64,000 bases of DNA from Ceratobasidium sp. AG-K. Its lineage: Eukaryota; Basidiomycota; Agaricomycetes; Cantharellales; Ceratobasidiaceae. Below, piece after piece: positions 1 to 11,570 of this stretch. Position numbers and translations under genes: made by a program. The notes under the pieces were generated by a model. That model was given only the letters and a program-made list of their open reading frames with translations, did not search any database and had not been told where the DNA came from. Each line of letters begins with the position of its first letter. The first letter of the stretch is position 1. Where the stretch lies: NCBI GenBank assembly GCA_037039685.1, contig JAWNGF010000011.1:930001-994000 (forward strand), read 5' to 3'.

Positions 1-3000
1 CCCAAACAAGCATATCTTTAATTCCCGATTTTTGCCTCCTGCACTGGGCCTGATCCGGTTGATAATTTCTACGATTTCCGCCCCCAACACACGGCGCAAG
101 TCTAGGTACCCGTATAGACTTTTTGATCGTGACGCATCCTTTGTCGGTCCGCAGTGTTGACGCGGCCGCGGCACCCCTGCCGACGTCGCTGGATCGACCG
201 CAGTGCTGTTCGGTATAGGCAAGAGATCGTCCGCAGCCGGCGAGAGATCGCCCATACTTGATCGACAATGACTGGATCGACTGCAGCATAGCCCGACGAC
301 TCACCGCAGCACAGCATACATCCCGCAGTACAGGCACCGACTCTCGACTACTCTAGCTTTTCTTACTGACGACGCTAACGTCTGAAGCAACAGTCTGGCC
401 GAAGCGACCAGAGCGGCTCGAGCTCAATCGGAACACACGTGCTGTCACGGTTATCTCTATCTAGATTCTGGTATTACTATGATGCAGCTCCCTGGCGCGA
501 ACACGGCAATGCACTCCACGTTGAGCCTGTCCAACTCGATGGCGGAGTTTGCTAGGTGGGTTCTGATCTGGGGTATATGCGGCTTTCTGGAAACCACCCC
601 CTGGACCCCACAAACGTTGTCGGCGCGGTTTATCCTCGAACCTAGATTTCTCTGTCAGCTCTTTTCTTGTCCTTCGCTGTCGTCTTGAACTATCGCACCT
701 GGACAACTCGGTTAAACCGGGTGACACTTGCAAATCGGCGGGCTCGGCATTTCATGGTGCGCCAAGTTTGTCCCGACGTTGCCAACCCTTGAATTTTTTC
801 AAGGAACTCGCTAGAACGTTTGTGCTTTGGCTCTCGATTTGGCAGTGTTCTGTCCAAGCTGTATCTCGTCACAGTTCTTTTTGCAGACTCGCGTTTTAGG
901 ATTCGTAATCCTCGATCAAGCAGGCCCGACTCTCGATCCCGCTTCTTTTACCGTCGGGTAGCGTAAGCATTTCCTTCGATAACTGAATGCTCGGAGAGTG
1001 CCATTACGTTCTGCGGCGGATCGACCAGGCAAAAGTGTCATGTCAAGCTTAATTTATGAAAATAATTACACCTAGTCCTTCTCGGGTTTGTCCAGATCTA
1101 CTATTTACCCATTTAGAGTCATTTTTTTTTACACATGAATTGGACACCGAGATGAAATGTCGATCGCTGACAGAAAATGTGTGGATAAACTTGAACAAGC
1201 GGCGTGGCGCGTGTCCAAATCGCGTGCGTACGACGTGGTTGAGACACTTGCAAGACATGCTCGCCTGGGCGACGGGTGTGCTGTTTGAAGAGCGGACGCG
1301 GCGAGGTCCGGGCCTCGTGTAGCACCGCTTTGAGCTTCATCGTACTTGAAACACTGCCCATACAGCCTATTGCGATAATTTTGCGACAGATGGAAACCCC
1401 GGGGTTATTGTGTCGGGAGCCCCATGTTTTCTCGGACTGAGATACGAAATCGGCATATGCTCATCCCCCCAAACACCCGCGCTCCCGCTTTTTTCAAGCG
1501 CCGTTCATCTCACTGTTAAGGGGTATCGTCGGCCGGTGTCGGCTACCGCTAGGCTATCGTCACATCAGATGCTCAAAAGTACACACTGTGGGCGCGTTCG
1601 GTTCACCCCCTGAGCTCGGGCGTGGGAACCCATTCCTGGTGAATTCGTATGCGCCGGTATGGCCGCGCATATCTCTTCATCGAGATAGGATTGCTGACTC
1701 AGCCCCGGGGCGAGGAAAAAGGCACAGTCTAGGCTCGGTAACTGTGCCTGTGCCTGACATGTGTGGCGCAACCATTGACGATGACGAACTAGCAGGGCGA
1801 CAAAGCAACGCATTTGTATCTGCTAGACGCGCATTTTGACTTGTGCCTTGCTGGAGAAACGGTTGATGCGGTTTCCCCTGGGTTATATTGGTTGTAGCCA
1901 AGTGCATTCCAGGGCGGGCGTCGGGCGCAAGTGTGTCAGGGATGGCGGGACCGAGTGGTGATCAAGCGGCGATCGAATAAAATCAATTGTATTAAATCAA
2001 AAAGCTACAAGCGCTGCCGCCGGCTTGCTACCTTTGGCTGACGTCCTCCTGCTAGCGCTCTCTCAGCCACCATCACAGCATGTGAGCGCTCGCCTGATAT
2101 AGGAAGAGCGGTGATTAGGGGCAAACTGACTCTAAGTGGATGGTACGTAAAGCGAACACCGGTGCACTACTCGTGCCGGCGCAACTTGGTTCACCAAGTG
2201 GAGCCTCACCATCTGCTGGAACTTTTGGCTGTGGGAGGATTCCAACGATCCCCTCGGCGACAATATCTAGCCGCACAATCCACGCATCTGTCAGATTGTA
2301 ACTCTTTGTTTGTGGGAGTATAGTACGAGGACCCCGGGCCGAGAACAACTTCCTATATACTCCGTCCAAAATCGGAGTGCATTTATCAGCTTCGTCCAAA
2401 CGCGTAGCATACTATGGAACTTCCTTCAATGCAACATATATTGAAGAATCCATAGAGAATCGTAATACCTAGGCAATTCACGCTAAGCATAGCGCCCGAT
2501 AGTTGGGCTGACTTCTAGGAAGGAGTGGCGATTGATTGAATTGATTCTTTGATAAAGTCGCTGGTTGATTACGTCTTGGCTCTTCGACGACGCGGCGTGG
2601 TTTGGACGGACAATCGGAAAGTTTTTTTTTCAGTCATTGTCCGCTACGCCGAATGCGCCGAACGTGTCGAACTTTTTTCGTTATTTGGGGGGTGCAGTCC
2701 TCGGACAAGAGGGGAGCGGATCGACGGCCCGGTTATCAAACATAATGCCGCGCATTCCAGGTCGCGCTCGCAATATTTGGCAATTGTACGCGAATCTCTC
2801 GCCGTTTACGGAGATACATCAGAGCTTGGAGCGCCTGAATGGCGTTCGTCGACGCGGATCGCTGATCGGGATCATGAATCTATCTTCCATTTGATCAACC
2901 GTCGCTGGCTATATTATGATCACATGATCTGTCACTAGACGACGATCGTTTTGCTTAAATCTCTACTCGCTTGCGACATTCGACCGAACTACATTACACA

Positions 3001-3166
3001 TCAAAGCTAGAATATCAACATGATCATTCATATTGGTAGGGTCTTGTTCAACATTGTCTGTAAATGCATGATTGCACTTTTCCTATCATGATTTGATATC
3101 GGCCTAGTCCTCGCTCGAATATGACTTGTATGATGGTATCGCTAATGCTCCCGAACCCATACAGTG
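1..3166. other. gene-poor stretch, no supported gene
   Basis: Only short open frames without recognisable domains or coherent splice structure occur here. Frames at about 2115-2399 (-) and 2549-2938 (+) are the longest, and neither extends sensibly across candidate GT..AG introns. A T8 run sits near 2623. I see no tRNA, no long repeat and no transposase motif. It may hold decayed coding sequence that cannot be recognised by eye. Confidence 0.5.
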
Positions 3167-3988
3167 ATGTGGAAGCTCAAGACCCAGCCGGCCAACGCGG
3201 CTGGCGCTCAGCCTCCGGCTACCTATACCGACGCGACGGCGACGAGTGTAATAGCTGCGACGCAAGAAGAGATTCAGAAATATCAAGCTCAAGCGAAACG
3301 CGATATTGCCGAGGCCTTGAGCAAAGTACCTGGTGGGTTTTCCTTGAGATTTTCTGACGGTCGTGCGTTCATCCCGTCTCTATCTCTACTGACCGCATGA
3401 ATGTATAATCGATCCGACTTTCGTCCCGTCCATCCACGTACTATCAATAGGACCCCTCAAACCGATGCAGTTTGGCGAACCACAGATACCGGAACGGGCC
3501 AAAGGATACAACTTTGGTAAGTGTACATCGCTTTGCTTTGGCATCGGCAGAGTGGCCGGGTCTCCGCGGAGAGGCCACGGGCGATCACAAACCATCCGCG
3601 TCTACTGTCCAACGAGACACATCGTGTCGCCTTGTGGCAGCGAGAGTTCTATCCCACTTTCTAAGTTCACATCCGCGTGGTTCCTGCGCCACTTGTGGGT
3701 GCCCGCTTCTAAACCGAATCTCACCCGTTTGCCTCAAGCGCTGTACTCTCTATTCAAGGATCGCGCCGCATTGGACGCCTATAGTGTCAGTGAAGCACAT
3801 CAAAGGTTAGTCAAGTCCGCTCCATTCCCACTCGGTGGCTAAGATCAGCCGTAGTGTTGTCATCAACGTCGTAAAACCATATACAGAAGGTCGGCGACTT
3901 TTATCTCCGTCGCACGTCAACGCTAAATGATCTTTTCTTGTTTCTAGACTCCATGGCCTACGACTTTGATGTTCCAGATGAGGCTTGA
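3167..3988 (+). CDS. putative small spliced gene of unknown function
   Basis: An N-terminal exon starting MWKLKTQP encodes an Ala/Gln-rich, probably helical segment. Plausible introns join it to an exon containing PMQFGEPQIPERAKGYNF, then to a longer exon, and a last short exon ends AYDFDVPDEA. The phases are mutually compatible (introns about 3352-3451, 3518-3551 and 3806-3948). The third exon has unusual amino-acid composition, and another frame in the same stretch looks equally protein-like, so the model may be wrong or the gene decayed. I do not recognise the family. Confidence 0.35.
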
Positions 3989-5997
3989 CCCACGCGGCCT
4001 TTGGACAAATTGTAACGGGGTGCACATCCTGTGTATACACAATGATCTACTGAAGTGAATTAGTACGTTTACAATGAACTTTTCCGTCTGACTTCAAGGG
4101 TTATGCCTTGCTACGGCAATGATCTGCCCACTGGTTGTGGGACTCCCACGTTCTATCCTTGCCTAAGGTTGACCGCCCGACCACCACGGACAATATGATC
4201 ACCAAAGAGGTTAGTTGCGCCAATCTGTCACGTCTTTCTTGCTCATCATGAAACCTAGTAGACGGCAGAAAATTATCAGAGTTCGGTGATACTACGATGG
4301 CCCGATCTGCCGCTACAACTCGCTTAGTTGTCCCGATAAGGCTTGCAGTGTGCATACATCGACACCTCCATGTGAGAGAAGGCTTATGCGTCCCAAACTT
4401 TGTGGAGTTTTTAATATGGGATGAGTACCACCCACGAGGTATTTTCTTGTTCGTTACATTGACCAATTACAGCCACTATCTCAGTGTTCAAGGAAAGTTC
4501 TCCTTCAGGCGCTCGGCTGTTCAAGTGGGGACCCTGTTGAGCTCGCCAGAGGATCGCCAGAGGAGCCGAGAACTTGCGCTGATTTGTGAATCCGAGCAGA
4601 CTGCACACGAAGATTATCATGTCAACCAGGTCGAGAGCCTCGATGCTGCCTCTAGCCACTGGCGGACATAACGGCAGCGGGGATTTTCGCGGTTATTATC
4701 GGGTGGAACCGTGAGTAACGTCGCCGCTCTTGACAAGGGTAAACACTCGGAGACATCCAGGGTGAACGGGCATACCTATACGTAAGCCTTGAACTGTGCT
4801 GACCTATGGCAGCACGACCCGCGGGTTGGCTCAAACCCGTCGCGTATTGGGCTCAAGAGCGGTCACCGTTTTTCAGTCTTCCGTCCGTCCCTCATACTTT
4901 TGCTTTTGGGTCAATCATTCCCGTGTCGGACCTCGGTGTCGCTCTTGAAACGCTCCAATGCTTGGACAATCGCAGGGTGAGTCTGGTGCGCAAAACCCCG
5001 TGCGATCACTTTGCAGCCTATCCTACATGTCGCTCCAAATACACCCACCTTGAGTCTATACAGCGTGGCCCGCTATTCAACTTTATCGTTTCATAGGATC
5101 AACAATATGATTTTATTGAACACCACCGGATCGCATGGGGTCCGAAAACTGAATTCGTGCTGTTGCACGATGTATAACTTAATCGGTAATGGTCCGTCGC
5201 TCTCGAAGCATTGGCTGCTGCGGCTCATCTCACCTGCTTTGGATCTATCAACAGCTATAATCAGCCCCTCCGCAACGATTGTTGTACGTGGTTCCGTACT
5301 TGTGGGTTAGCGGTATCAAGTGAAAGCGGCATCTCGGGTTTTGCCAAGGACAAGGACGATTTCACCACCCTAAAAGTGTGGAGGATAGCCCTACTGCTGT
5401 GTCCACATTGGGATATTATTACGCTGAAAAATGGGGCCTGGACAGCTATGACGAGAAAGTACTCTCGAGTGTCCCTCCCACATGGTCATTTCCGCGACGT
5501 CAGTCCAGCATTGGAAGTGGAACGGCAAGCTTGCGGAGGGAGAGTTTCAACTTGTTACTGTGTTGATATAGTGGGGACTTGTAATTGATTGTATGGAGGT
5601 ATGAGCCCGACCATAAATCGAACAATTGCTTGGCTTGGCTGGGCAAAGATACAGGAAATAGACGATAAACCCCAGCTCGTTTACTCTAAAATCATCGGAG
5701 TCGGACTTTGTTTTCGGGCCCAGAAATCGTCACAGTGTTTTGAAGCTGGTACCAAGGCCTAAATATTTTGGTTGTTGTGTTGAATCTGGCGTTTACGATA
5801 ACTTCCACGTGTGGCATGTTTGTTGTCGACCGCATTGTCGCGATGGAAATATCATAGCGAAACAAAATGCTTACAGGGTGGAACGCATCTGTATAGCACG
5901 AGAAAGCAAGTACAATCACGATAAATCTAGTATCACTTTTTCCCGCTTTCGAAGATTACAGTCAATTCGCATAATCACAATCGCTAGAAGATAGAAC
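3989..5997. other. intergenic, possible gene fragment at 5378-5566
   Basis: About 2 kb without a supportable gene. A 62-codon plus-strand frame (5378-5566) containing STLGYYYAEKWGLDSYDEK looks protein-like, and a neighbouring frame at about 5211-5400 also has protein-like composition. They are not joined by an obvious intron, so this may be the remains of one gene. Nothing else is recognisable on either strand. Confidence 0.4.
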
Positions 5998-6414
5998 TTA
6001 CGACTTCTTGATACCGGCCCCGCCCATTGGACCGCCTGCAGAAAACGAGGATGTAAGTCAAAGGTAGATGTGGCGAATCGAAGCTCATTACCCTTTGCAG
6101 CTGCAAATATGTCCATGATCAGTGGCTTTGTCCCATTCAATTGAAGCAAGGGAACTTACCTCGTGCTTGGGCGTCTTTGAGCGCAGCCGCCTCTGCTTTC
6201 TGTTTGGCCTTGAAGGCCTTGTCTTCCTATTCAAGGTGGCGGAGTTATTGCCAGCTGGACGTGACCTCTGTTATTCACTCGCACCTCATCCTCGTCCTTC
6301 TTTTCCTTCTTAGGCGCCTGGATCAAGTCTCGATAAATATTTTGTAGACGAGAACATCTCAATTGTGGAACGAACCTTGAGTGGCTTCAGTTTTCCGCCT
6401 TGTCGTCCAGACAT
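5998..6414 (-). CDS. TMA7: TMA7, ribosome-associated translation machinery protein
   Basis: Five exons were assembled by hand: 6376-6414, 6285-6317, 6160-6226, 6092-6100 and 5998-6035. They total 186 bases and encode 61 residues. The product starts MSGRQGGKLKPLK, continues with Lys/Asp/Glu-rich sequence and ends GGPMGGAGIKKS, the hallmark ends of the TMA7/CCDC72 family, whose members have about 64 residues. TMA7 associates with ribosomes and is linked to translation. All junctions are GT..AG and in phase. The fourth exon is only 9 bases, so the gene is invisible to simple ORF calling. It is divergent from the first GST gene, with 247 bases between start codons. Confidence 0.93.
6092..6100 (-). 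other. TMA7: 9-base exon of TMA7
   Basis: This exon reads CTGCAAAGG on the minus strand and supplies Ala-Lys plus split codons. It is flanked by TTTGCAG before and GTAATGAG after. Without it the conserved Ala-rich tail cannot be joined in frame to the GGPMGGAG exon. Confidence 0.8.
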
Positions 6415-6661
6415 GTTGTGGTGGGTTGTGTCAAATTGATGATTGGTGAGTCAGTGTTACGTAACACCGCTCCACCATGAACACCCGCGCTGAATCTTGT
6501 GCAATTCGCCGACTCGGAGACGGTGCTTCGTTGATAAAGAACAATGACTCGACAATCTAATCGGGGATTCTGGGAGCCGTCGAGGTTTATAAGATTGCAC
6601 CTAAGTCCAGCTTGCTTTGCCTCAAGTCCTTAGGTTAGCTACTGCGTCGAATTCCCATGAA

Positions 6662-7506
6662 ATGGCGACTACAGAAGAGAGTTCAATTATCTTCTATGAC
6701 ATCCTATCGCAAGACGGTCATTGGTCTCCTCATATATACAGGACAAGGTAGGTAGGTGGCGTTTACACTCGCAAACACGACTAACGTTTTCTTAAACAGA
6801 CTCACGCTAAACCATAAGCGCCTGCCTTATCTTGTCCAGTTCCTTTCCTATCCGGATATAGAACCAACGCTCAGTGCACTCGGTATGTTACCTGTATCCG
6901 AGAGATTCCCGGATATACCTTACCTGGTAAGCAACAGTCCACTGATCGATGAAATGCATGCGATTGACTCGCAATCTATCAGTGATTGCGGATCCATCTG
7001 AAGATCCCAACAGCAAGCCAACCTTCGTGGTTGACTCTTTCAATATTGTGGCCTACCTGGTCGAAAAGTATCCTGCTCCTCAATATCCACTGGCTTTAGC
7101 CCCCGGAACACGAGCTCTTCACAAGATTGCCTCTGATCAATTCAACAACGAGGTGGCTTTTGCGATGGTGCCGGTCGCACTGCCTCAAATCGGAGCGCCG
7201 GTATTTCTTGATGAACGTGGCCGAGAGCACTTTTGTCGAACTCGCGAGGTATGGTTTGGAAGCCTTACTGAATTGCTTGACACGAGTCCAGAGAAGTGGG
7301 AAGTGGTGCAGGAGAAGTGGGAGAAGTTCGGGAATAGCTGCAACGAAGAACCGTTCATCATGGGCAAACAAGCGTCATTCACTGATTTTACGATTGGTGG
7401 GGTGATTCATTGGCTCAGGAGAGTAGATGACCCTGACATGTCGGGATGGAAGTGGGTGGCGAAATGGCATGGAGGACGTTGGGCGCGGTTTTGGAGGAGA
7501 TTGTGA
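6662..7506 (+). CDS. glutathione S-transferase, etherase/FuA-like (paralogue 1)
   Basis: Cytosolic GST of the fungal type. The thioredoxin-fold N-terminal domain begins with IIFYDILSQDGHWSPHIYRTR and contains YPDIEPTLSALG. The Ser-Asp pair of the glutathione site is visible in VDSFNIVAYLVEKYP. The helical C-terminal domain follows to WARFWRRL. Intron 1 is about 6748-6800. Intron 2 is awkward: the strong donor after ...DIPYL (GTAAGC) gives an in-frame stop when joined to the only good acceptor before VIADPSEDP, whereas a weak donor (GTCCAC, about 6929) restores the frame. The gene is therefore either spliced at a weak site or slightly damaged. It is more diverged than the two downstream copies. 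Confidence 0.8.
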
Positions 7507-7750
7507 AACTGGAAAAGAGCTCTTCCCAGGTCGCGTAGTATCTCGCGTTAAATCTCAATAAGAATTGAATAGTTGAACCAATACAGTTAGGTCCTCGGTT
7601 GTTGAGAGTTGAGAAGGAAAACCGGATGTTCGACCGCATGATCAGTGCCATGTATGCGTTTGCCGACTTGAGGGCCAATGTAGTTACAAGCGCCCGTCGC
7701 ACTGATGGTGCTTCTATCCACATGACTTCCGAGGATGGTGGTGCGGCTTA

Positions 7751-7770
7751 CCAATTCTCTCGTATAAAAG
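7751..7770 (+). promoter_or_regulatory. CCAAT and TATA elements of GST copy 2
   Basis: CCAAT (7751-7755) and TATAAAAG (7763-7770) lie 67-86 bases upstream of the GST start codon at 7837. The same pair is preserved at 10574-10593 before the third GST, which supports function. Inferred from sequence only. Confidence 0.55.
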
Positions 7771-7836
7771 TTGGAAAAACAGGAAACATATTCCACCCGC
7801 TCGACCACCTGCCACTGTACCCTTTTGACCTCGAAC

Positions 7837-8734
7837 ATGGCTGCAACCAAGGAGAATCCCATTGTTTTTTATGACATTATGTCCAAGGATGGTGGCTGGT
7901 CGCCTAACACGTACAAGACACGGTTTGTGCACGCATATATACAGCCTAATCGCCGTCCCCGCTAACCATTTCACCAAATACAGTGCTACACTCAACTACA
8001 AGCGGCTGCCGTACCGCGTCGAGTATGTTTCATACCCAGACATCGAGCCGATGCTCCAGGCACTAGGCATGCGGACTACCGACCCTGCCCCCTACATCAG
8101 GTACACTCTACCCAGTGAGTCCGTTGCACGACTTGACGCAGATCATGTACTAAAAATGCCCTCTACAGTGATCGCCGATCCCTCGAGCGACCCCAATGGC
8201 AAACCCACGTACGTGGTCGAATCATTCGACATTGCGGTCTACCTCGACGAAAAGTATCCATCTCCCGAGTACCCCGCAGTCTTCCCTCCCGGAACGCGCG
8301 CAGTACAAAAGATCACTTCCGAGGTGTTCATGAACGAAGTAGGCTATGCGTGGTTCCCCATCCTCTTACCGCTCGTCGCCAGGCCGGGCTTTTTGGACGA
8401 TCGTGGCCACGAGTACTTTTGCCGCACGCGCGAAAAGCCTCTTCAGATATTCCCGAAGCCCGCCGCGGTGGGCTCCAAGGCCTGGGGCAACATTTACGCA
8501 AAGTGGGCTGAGTTTGCCAAGAATCTCGACTTGAACGAGGAAGGGCCGTTTGTGATGGGCAAGCAGCTCTTGTTTACAGACTTTGCTATTGGCGGTGTCA
8601 TACATTGGCTCCGTCGCGCGGAGGGAGGAGAAATGACAATGTGGAAAAACATGTCTGAATGGCAAGAAGGTCGGTGGGCTCGCATCTGGGCTGAAATGGA
8701 GCGACTCGAGCGGGAGTCGACGGAGGTTGTCTAG
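7837..8734 (+). CDS. glutathione S-transferase, etherase/FuA-like (paralogue 2)
   Basis: Starts MAATKENPIVFYDIMSKDGG. Intron 1 (7923-7983) joins KTR to ATLNYKRLPYRVEYVSYPDI; intron 2 (about 8115-8168) joins YTLP to IADPSSDPNGKP. The N-terminal thioredoxin-like domain has the SxxTW-like region (WSPNTYKTR) and the VESFDIAVYLDEKYP element that binds glutathione in this family. The C-terminal helical domain runs to the end. About 260 residues, normal for the class. These enzymes conjugate or reduce small electrophiles; in wood-associated fungi related classes act on aryl-ether compounds, but substrate cannot be read from sequence. It lies in the first copy of the duplication, with its own CCAAT/TATA promoter. 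Confidence 0.9.
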
Positions 8735-9282
8735 ATAGGAGGACTGCGTAATAGATGAATGACAAAGCTTCAACTTGTGTCTGTGCAACATCTCGACCGG
8801 GATGCCCATATTCATCGATGTGATAGGAGAGCTGAGGTGGCACAGAACAAGGAGTTTGTTCCCCAAAGAATGACGAGGCTGACAAACGGAGCAAAACCGG
8901 GCCGAATGGGTCCGCCAAGCTCAAATTGCTGCCGTTTGGAACCAGTGCGCGGAGCAACGATAGCGGGGGCATCCACGGGATCACTTTTAATGGAAGTGTC
9001 CTCGGCGGGAACATGTCAGGATTCTTATAGCGAGTCAACTTGATGAGGACAAACGGATCCAACTGGGCGAGAGCAAACAAAACACTGTATTTCTGGTAGC
9101 AACAAGAACCACCCCATTAGCTTTCCTCTTCCATCAAACGAAACAATAATCAAAAGGAAACCGAAACGAGTGTGGTGGCAGACTGATTCGACTGGGTAAC
9201 ATGAGGTAAACGGGTGACTCGGGGGATAAAGTAAGAAGAGAAACGTCCAAGGTCGGCTTTAGACCGATTATTACAACTGGAT

Positions 9283-9491
9283 TTACGCTCCCAACAAGCT
9301 ATTCAGCGCCTTTTGTACATCGTACCCGTGCGTCTCGAGCGCATTCACTGCCTGGGTTCGGGTGAATCCCATTCCGCAGAATGTCTTGACCGCCTCGACA
9401 TCGTCGTCTACAGCAGCGGTACCCGAGGTAGGGGCTGCCGAGCTAGTAGACGGCATCGGCGACGGCAGATTGGGGATCTGCTCCTTGACAA
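9283..9491 (-). pseudogene. orphan 3' end of EDE1 (UBA domain)
   Basis: Minus-strand copy of the last exon of EDE1 (12122-12331). It encodes the linker [15 protein letters not shown] and a complete UBA domain ([19 protein letters not shown]) to the same stop codon. Homology to EDE1 ends abruptly near 9491. The frame stays open upstream to about 9726 through unrelated sequence, but that part lacks an ATG; its most upstream in-frame near-cognate start is TTG. It is a truncated by-product of the duplication unless an upstream exon now drives it. Confidence 0.8.
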
Positions 9492-10514
9492 GGACCAATA
9501 CGAACAGACCTTGATGGGCTTTGCTCCAGTGATGATTAAGGCTTTCAAGGACACGCTCACGAATGGCAGGGCTGAATACAGACTGGGAGAAGGTATAGTA
9601 GAGTCGACGGAGTTCAACCAGAATATGATCGAGGCGAGTAGTTGGTGCTTGGGAAACATTTGCGGCAATGGAGAGCGGCTTAAGATATAGCTTTAACCCA
9701 TTGGTAGTTGGGAAATACTCATCCAATCACTGAGATGAGACGGTTTATTCTGTAATTTCTTGCCATAAGCCTAGGTCTTCAATATGTGTCATGATACGCT
9801 CCACCTCCTCAATCTTCTCCGGCGAGTTCCCAGCACTTGCGCGAAAGGCTTCTGGTCTGAGATAAACAAGGTGGCGAAGTGTAGGAGACTCGGAAAGCAG
9901 ACTGGTGAAGGTAAGAAAGTGGGCAGTCCGTCAAGTGGCTGAAGGAAGGCATAAGCGGTGCTTTGGCTTGCGTGTTCTTTTGTGATGCTGTATCAATACA
10001 CTGTGCAATACATACTCAACACCACGCATTCACATATATTTTGTTATTGTAATGGTGATCTTCTACACCCACGATCGAGTTGCGAGACATTCAAGTTTGA
10101 AAGTAATTCCAGTGCCATGGCTTTGGCGACATGAGAAGTAGTATAGAACAAGAGTGGTAGATCGGAATATACAGAGTGATTTGAGAGAAGAACATCGGAA
10201 CCTTATGACTGTATGTCACCCCGCCCTTATGAATGCGCTCTTTGTTTGGCCTGAGTACTTCACGGACGCCGTAGAGTGGCCCTTTTATGACCATTTCTCT
10301 GACTTGCGCCAAATAGAATGCCGGGAATACTTTTCTGTTTATTTGGACCGAGGCCGACTCGGCATTTGTCAGCAAACCGGGCATTGATTACCGAGTCTCA
10401 GCAATTTCCATTCCCGTGGTAGATTCCCATGGTAAATGTTACATCCGCAACGCTAACACCACTCCTTTTGCAATAAGTTTAAACACAAGAGTGGGACCTA
10501 CCAATACTGAAATC
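9492..10514. other. unique spacer between duplication copies
   Basis: On the minus strand, 9745-9900 encodes a short protein-like C-terminal segment (SPTLRHLVYLRPEAFRASAG and onward to WQEITE and a stop), preceded by a possible CAG acceptor. It resembles the tail of F-box/LRR-type proteins in composition, but this is a guess. Between it and the orphan UBA, an open frame includes TFSQSVFSPAIRERVLESL, of unknown origin. 9900-10514 shows nothing convincing; opposing short frames at 10091-10387 have no family features. Confidence 0.4.
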
Positions 10515-10573
10515 GTCCATCGCCCCAACGATGCGTCAATCCGCATGGCTTCTGAGGGCGGGGATGCGGCTTA

Positions 10574-10610
10574 CCAATTCTCTCGTATAAAAGCTGAAAA
10601 AAAAAAAAAA
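10574..10610 (+). promoter_or_regulatory. CCAAT, TATA and poly-A tract of GST copy 3
   Basis: CCAAT and TATAAAAG (10586-10593) are conserved with copy 1. They are followed here by an A14 tract at 10597-10610, where copy 1 has only a short A-rich stretch. Poly(dA:dT) tracts commonly exclude nucleosomes, so expression of the copies could differ; this is inference. Confidence 0.5.
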
Positions 10611-10669
10611 CTAATAGCAAACCATTCCGCCCGCTCGACCACCTCTCACCGTACCTTTTGAACTCGAAA

Positions 10670-11570
10670 ATGGCTGCAACCAAGGAGAATCCCATTGTTT
10701 TTTATGACATTATGTCCAAGGATGGTGGCTGGTCGCCTAACACGTACAAGACACGGTTTGTGCACGCATATATACAGCCTAATCGTCGTTCCCGCTAACA
10801 GCTTCGCCGAATATAGCGCCACACTTAACTACAAGCGATTACCGTACCGGGTCAAGTACGTTTCGTTCCCAGATATTGAGCCCATGCTCCAAGCACTAGG
10901 CGTGCAGAGCACCAACCCCGCCCCCTACATCAGGTACACTCTACCCAGTGAGTCATTTGCACGACTTGACGCGGATCCTGTACTAAAAATGCCCTCTACA
11001 GTGATCGCCGATCCCTCGAGCGACCCCAATGGCAAGCCAACGTACGTCGTCGAATCATTCGACATTGCGGTCTACCTCGACGAAAAGTACCCAGCCCCAA
11101 AATATCCCGCAGTCTTTCCACCCGGAACGCGTGCAGTACAAAAGATCACTTCCGAGGTGTTCATGAACGAAGTAGGCTACGCGTGGTACCCCCACATCCT
11201 CTTACCACTCGTCGCCAAGCCCGGCTTTTTGGACGATCGTGGCCACGAGTACTTTTGCCGCACGCGCGAAGAGGCCCTTCAAGTGTACCCTAAGCCCGCC
11301 GCGGTGGGCTCCAAGGCCTGGGGCGACATTTACGAAAAATGGGCCGATTTTGCCAAGAACCTCGACTTGAACGAGGAAGGGCCGTTTGTGATGGGCAAGC
11401 AGCTCTCGTTTACGGACTTTGCCATTGGTGGTGCCATTCATTGGCTCCGTCGTGGGGAGGGAGGAGAAATGGCAATGTGGAAAAAAATGGCTGAATGGCA
11501 AGAGGGTCGGTGGGCTCGCATCTGGGCTGAAATGGAGCGACTCGAGCGGGAGTCGATGGAGGTTGTCTAG
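10670..11570 (+). CDS. glutathione S-transferase, etherase/FuA-like (paralogue 3)
   Basis: Nearly identical to paralogue 2, with the same start MAATKENPIVFYDIMSKDGG, the same two intron positions and the same end RLERESMEVV. Differences are mostly conservative substitutions, for example YVSFPDIEP instead of YVSYPDIEP and an extra residue in WYPHILLPLV. The glutathione-site region VESFDIAVYLDEKYP is unchanged. The reading frame is intact, so both duplicates may be functional. The 3' flank (11571-12121) is also duplicated and includes the EDE1 3' untranslated region on the other strand. Confidence 0.9.

Larger units (their letters stand above)
7690..9491. repeat. segmental duplication, copy 1
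   Basis: Direct repeat of 10515-12331. It contains a GST promoter and gene, its 3' flank, and the reverse-strand last part of EDE1 (UBA domain and EDE1 3' UTR). Long runs are identical between copies, with scattered substitutions and small indels. The left edge fades near 7690; the right edge is sharp, inside the EDE1 linker at about 9491. Spacing between copies is about 2.83 kb. Confidence 0.9.

Noticed and set aside
8366..8866. Minus-strand frame opposite GST paralogue 2 (and its twin at 11202-11645)
   Set aside because: It is present in both copies only because the DNA is duplicated; its codons follow the GST gene on the other strand.
10091..10387. Opposing frames in the spacer between duplication copies
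   Set aside because: Both strands are open over the same stretch, and neither shows family features or splice signals.
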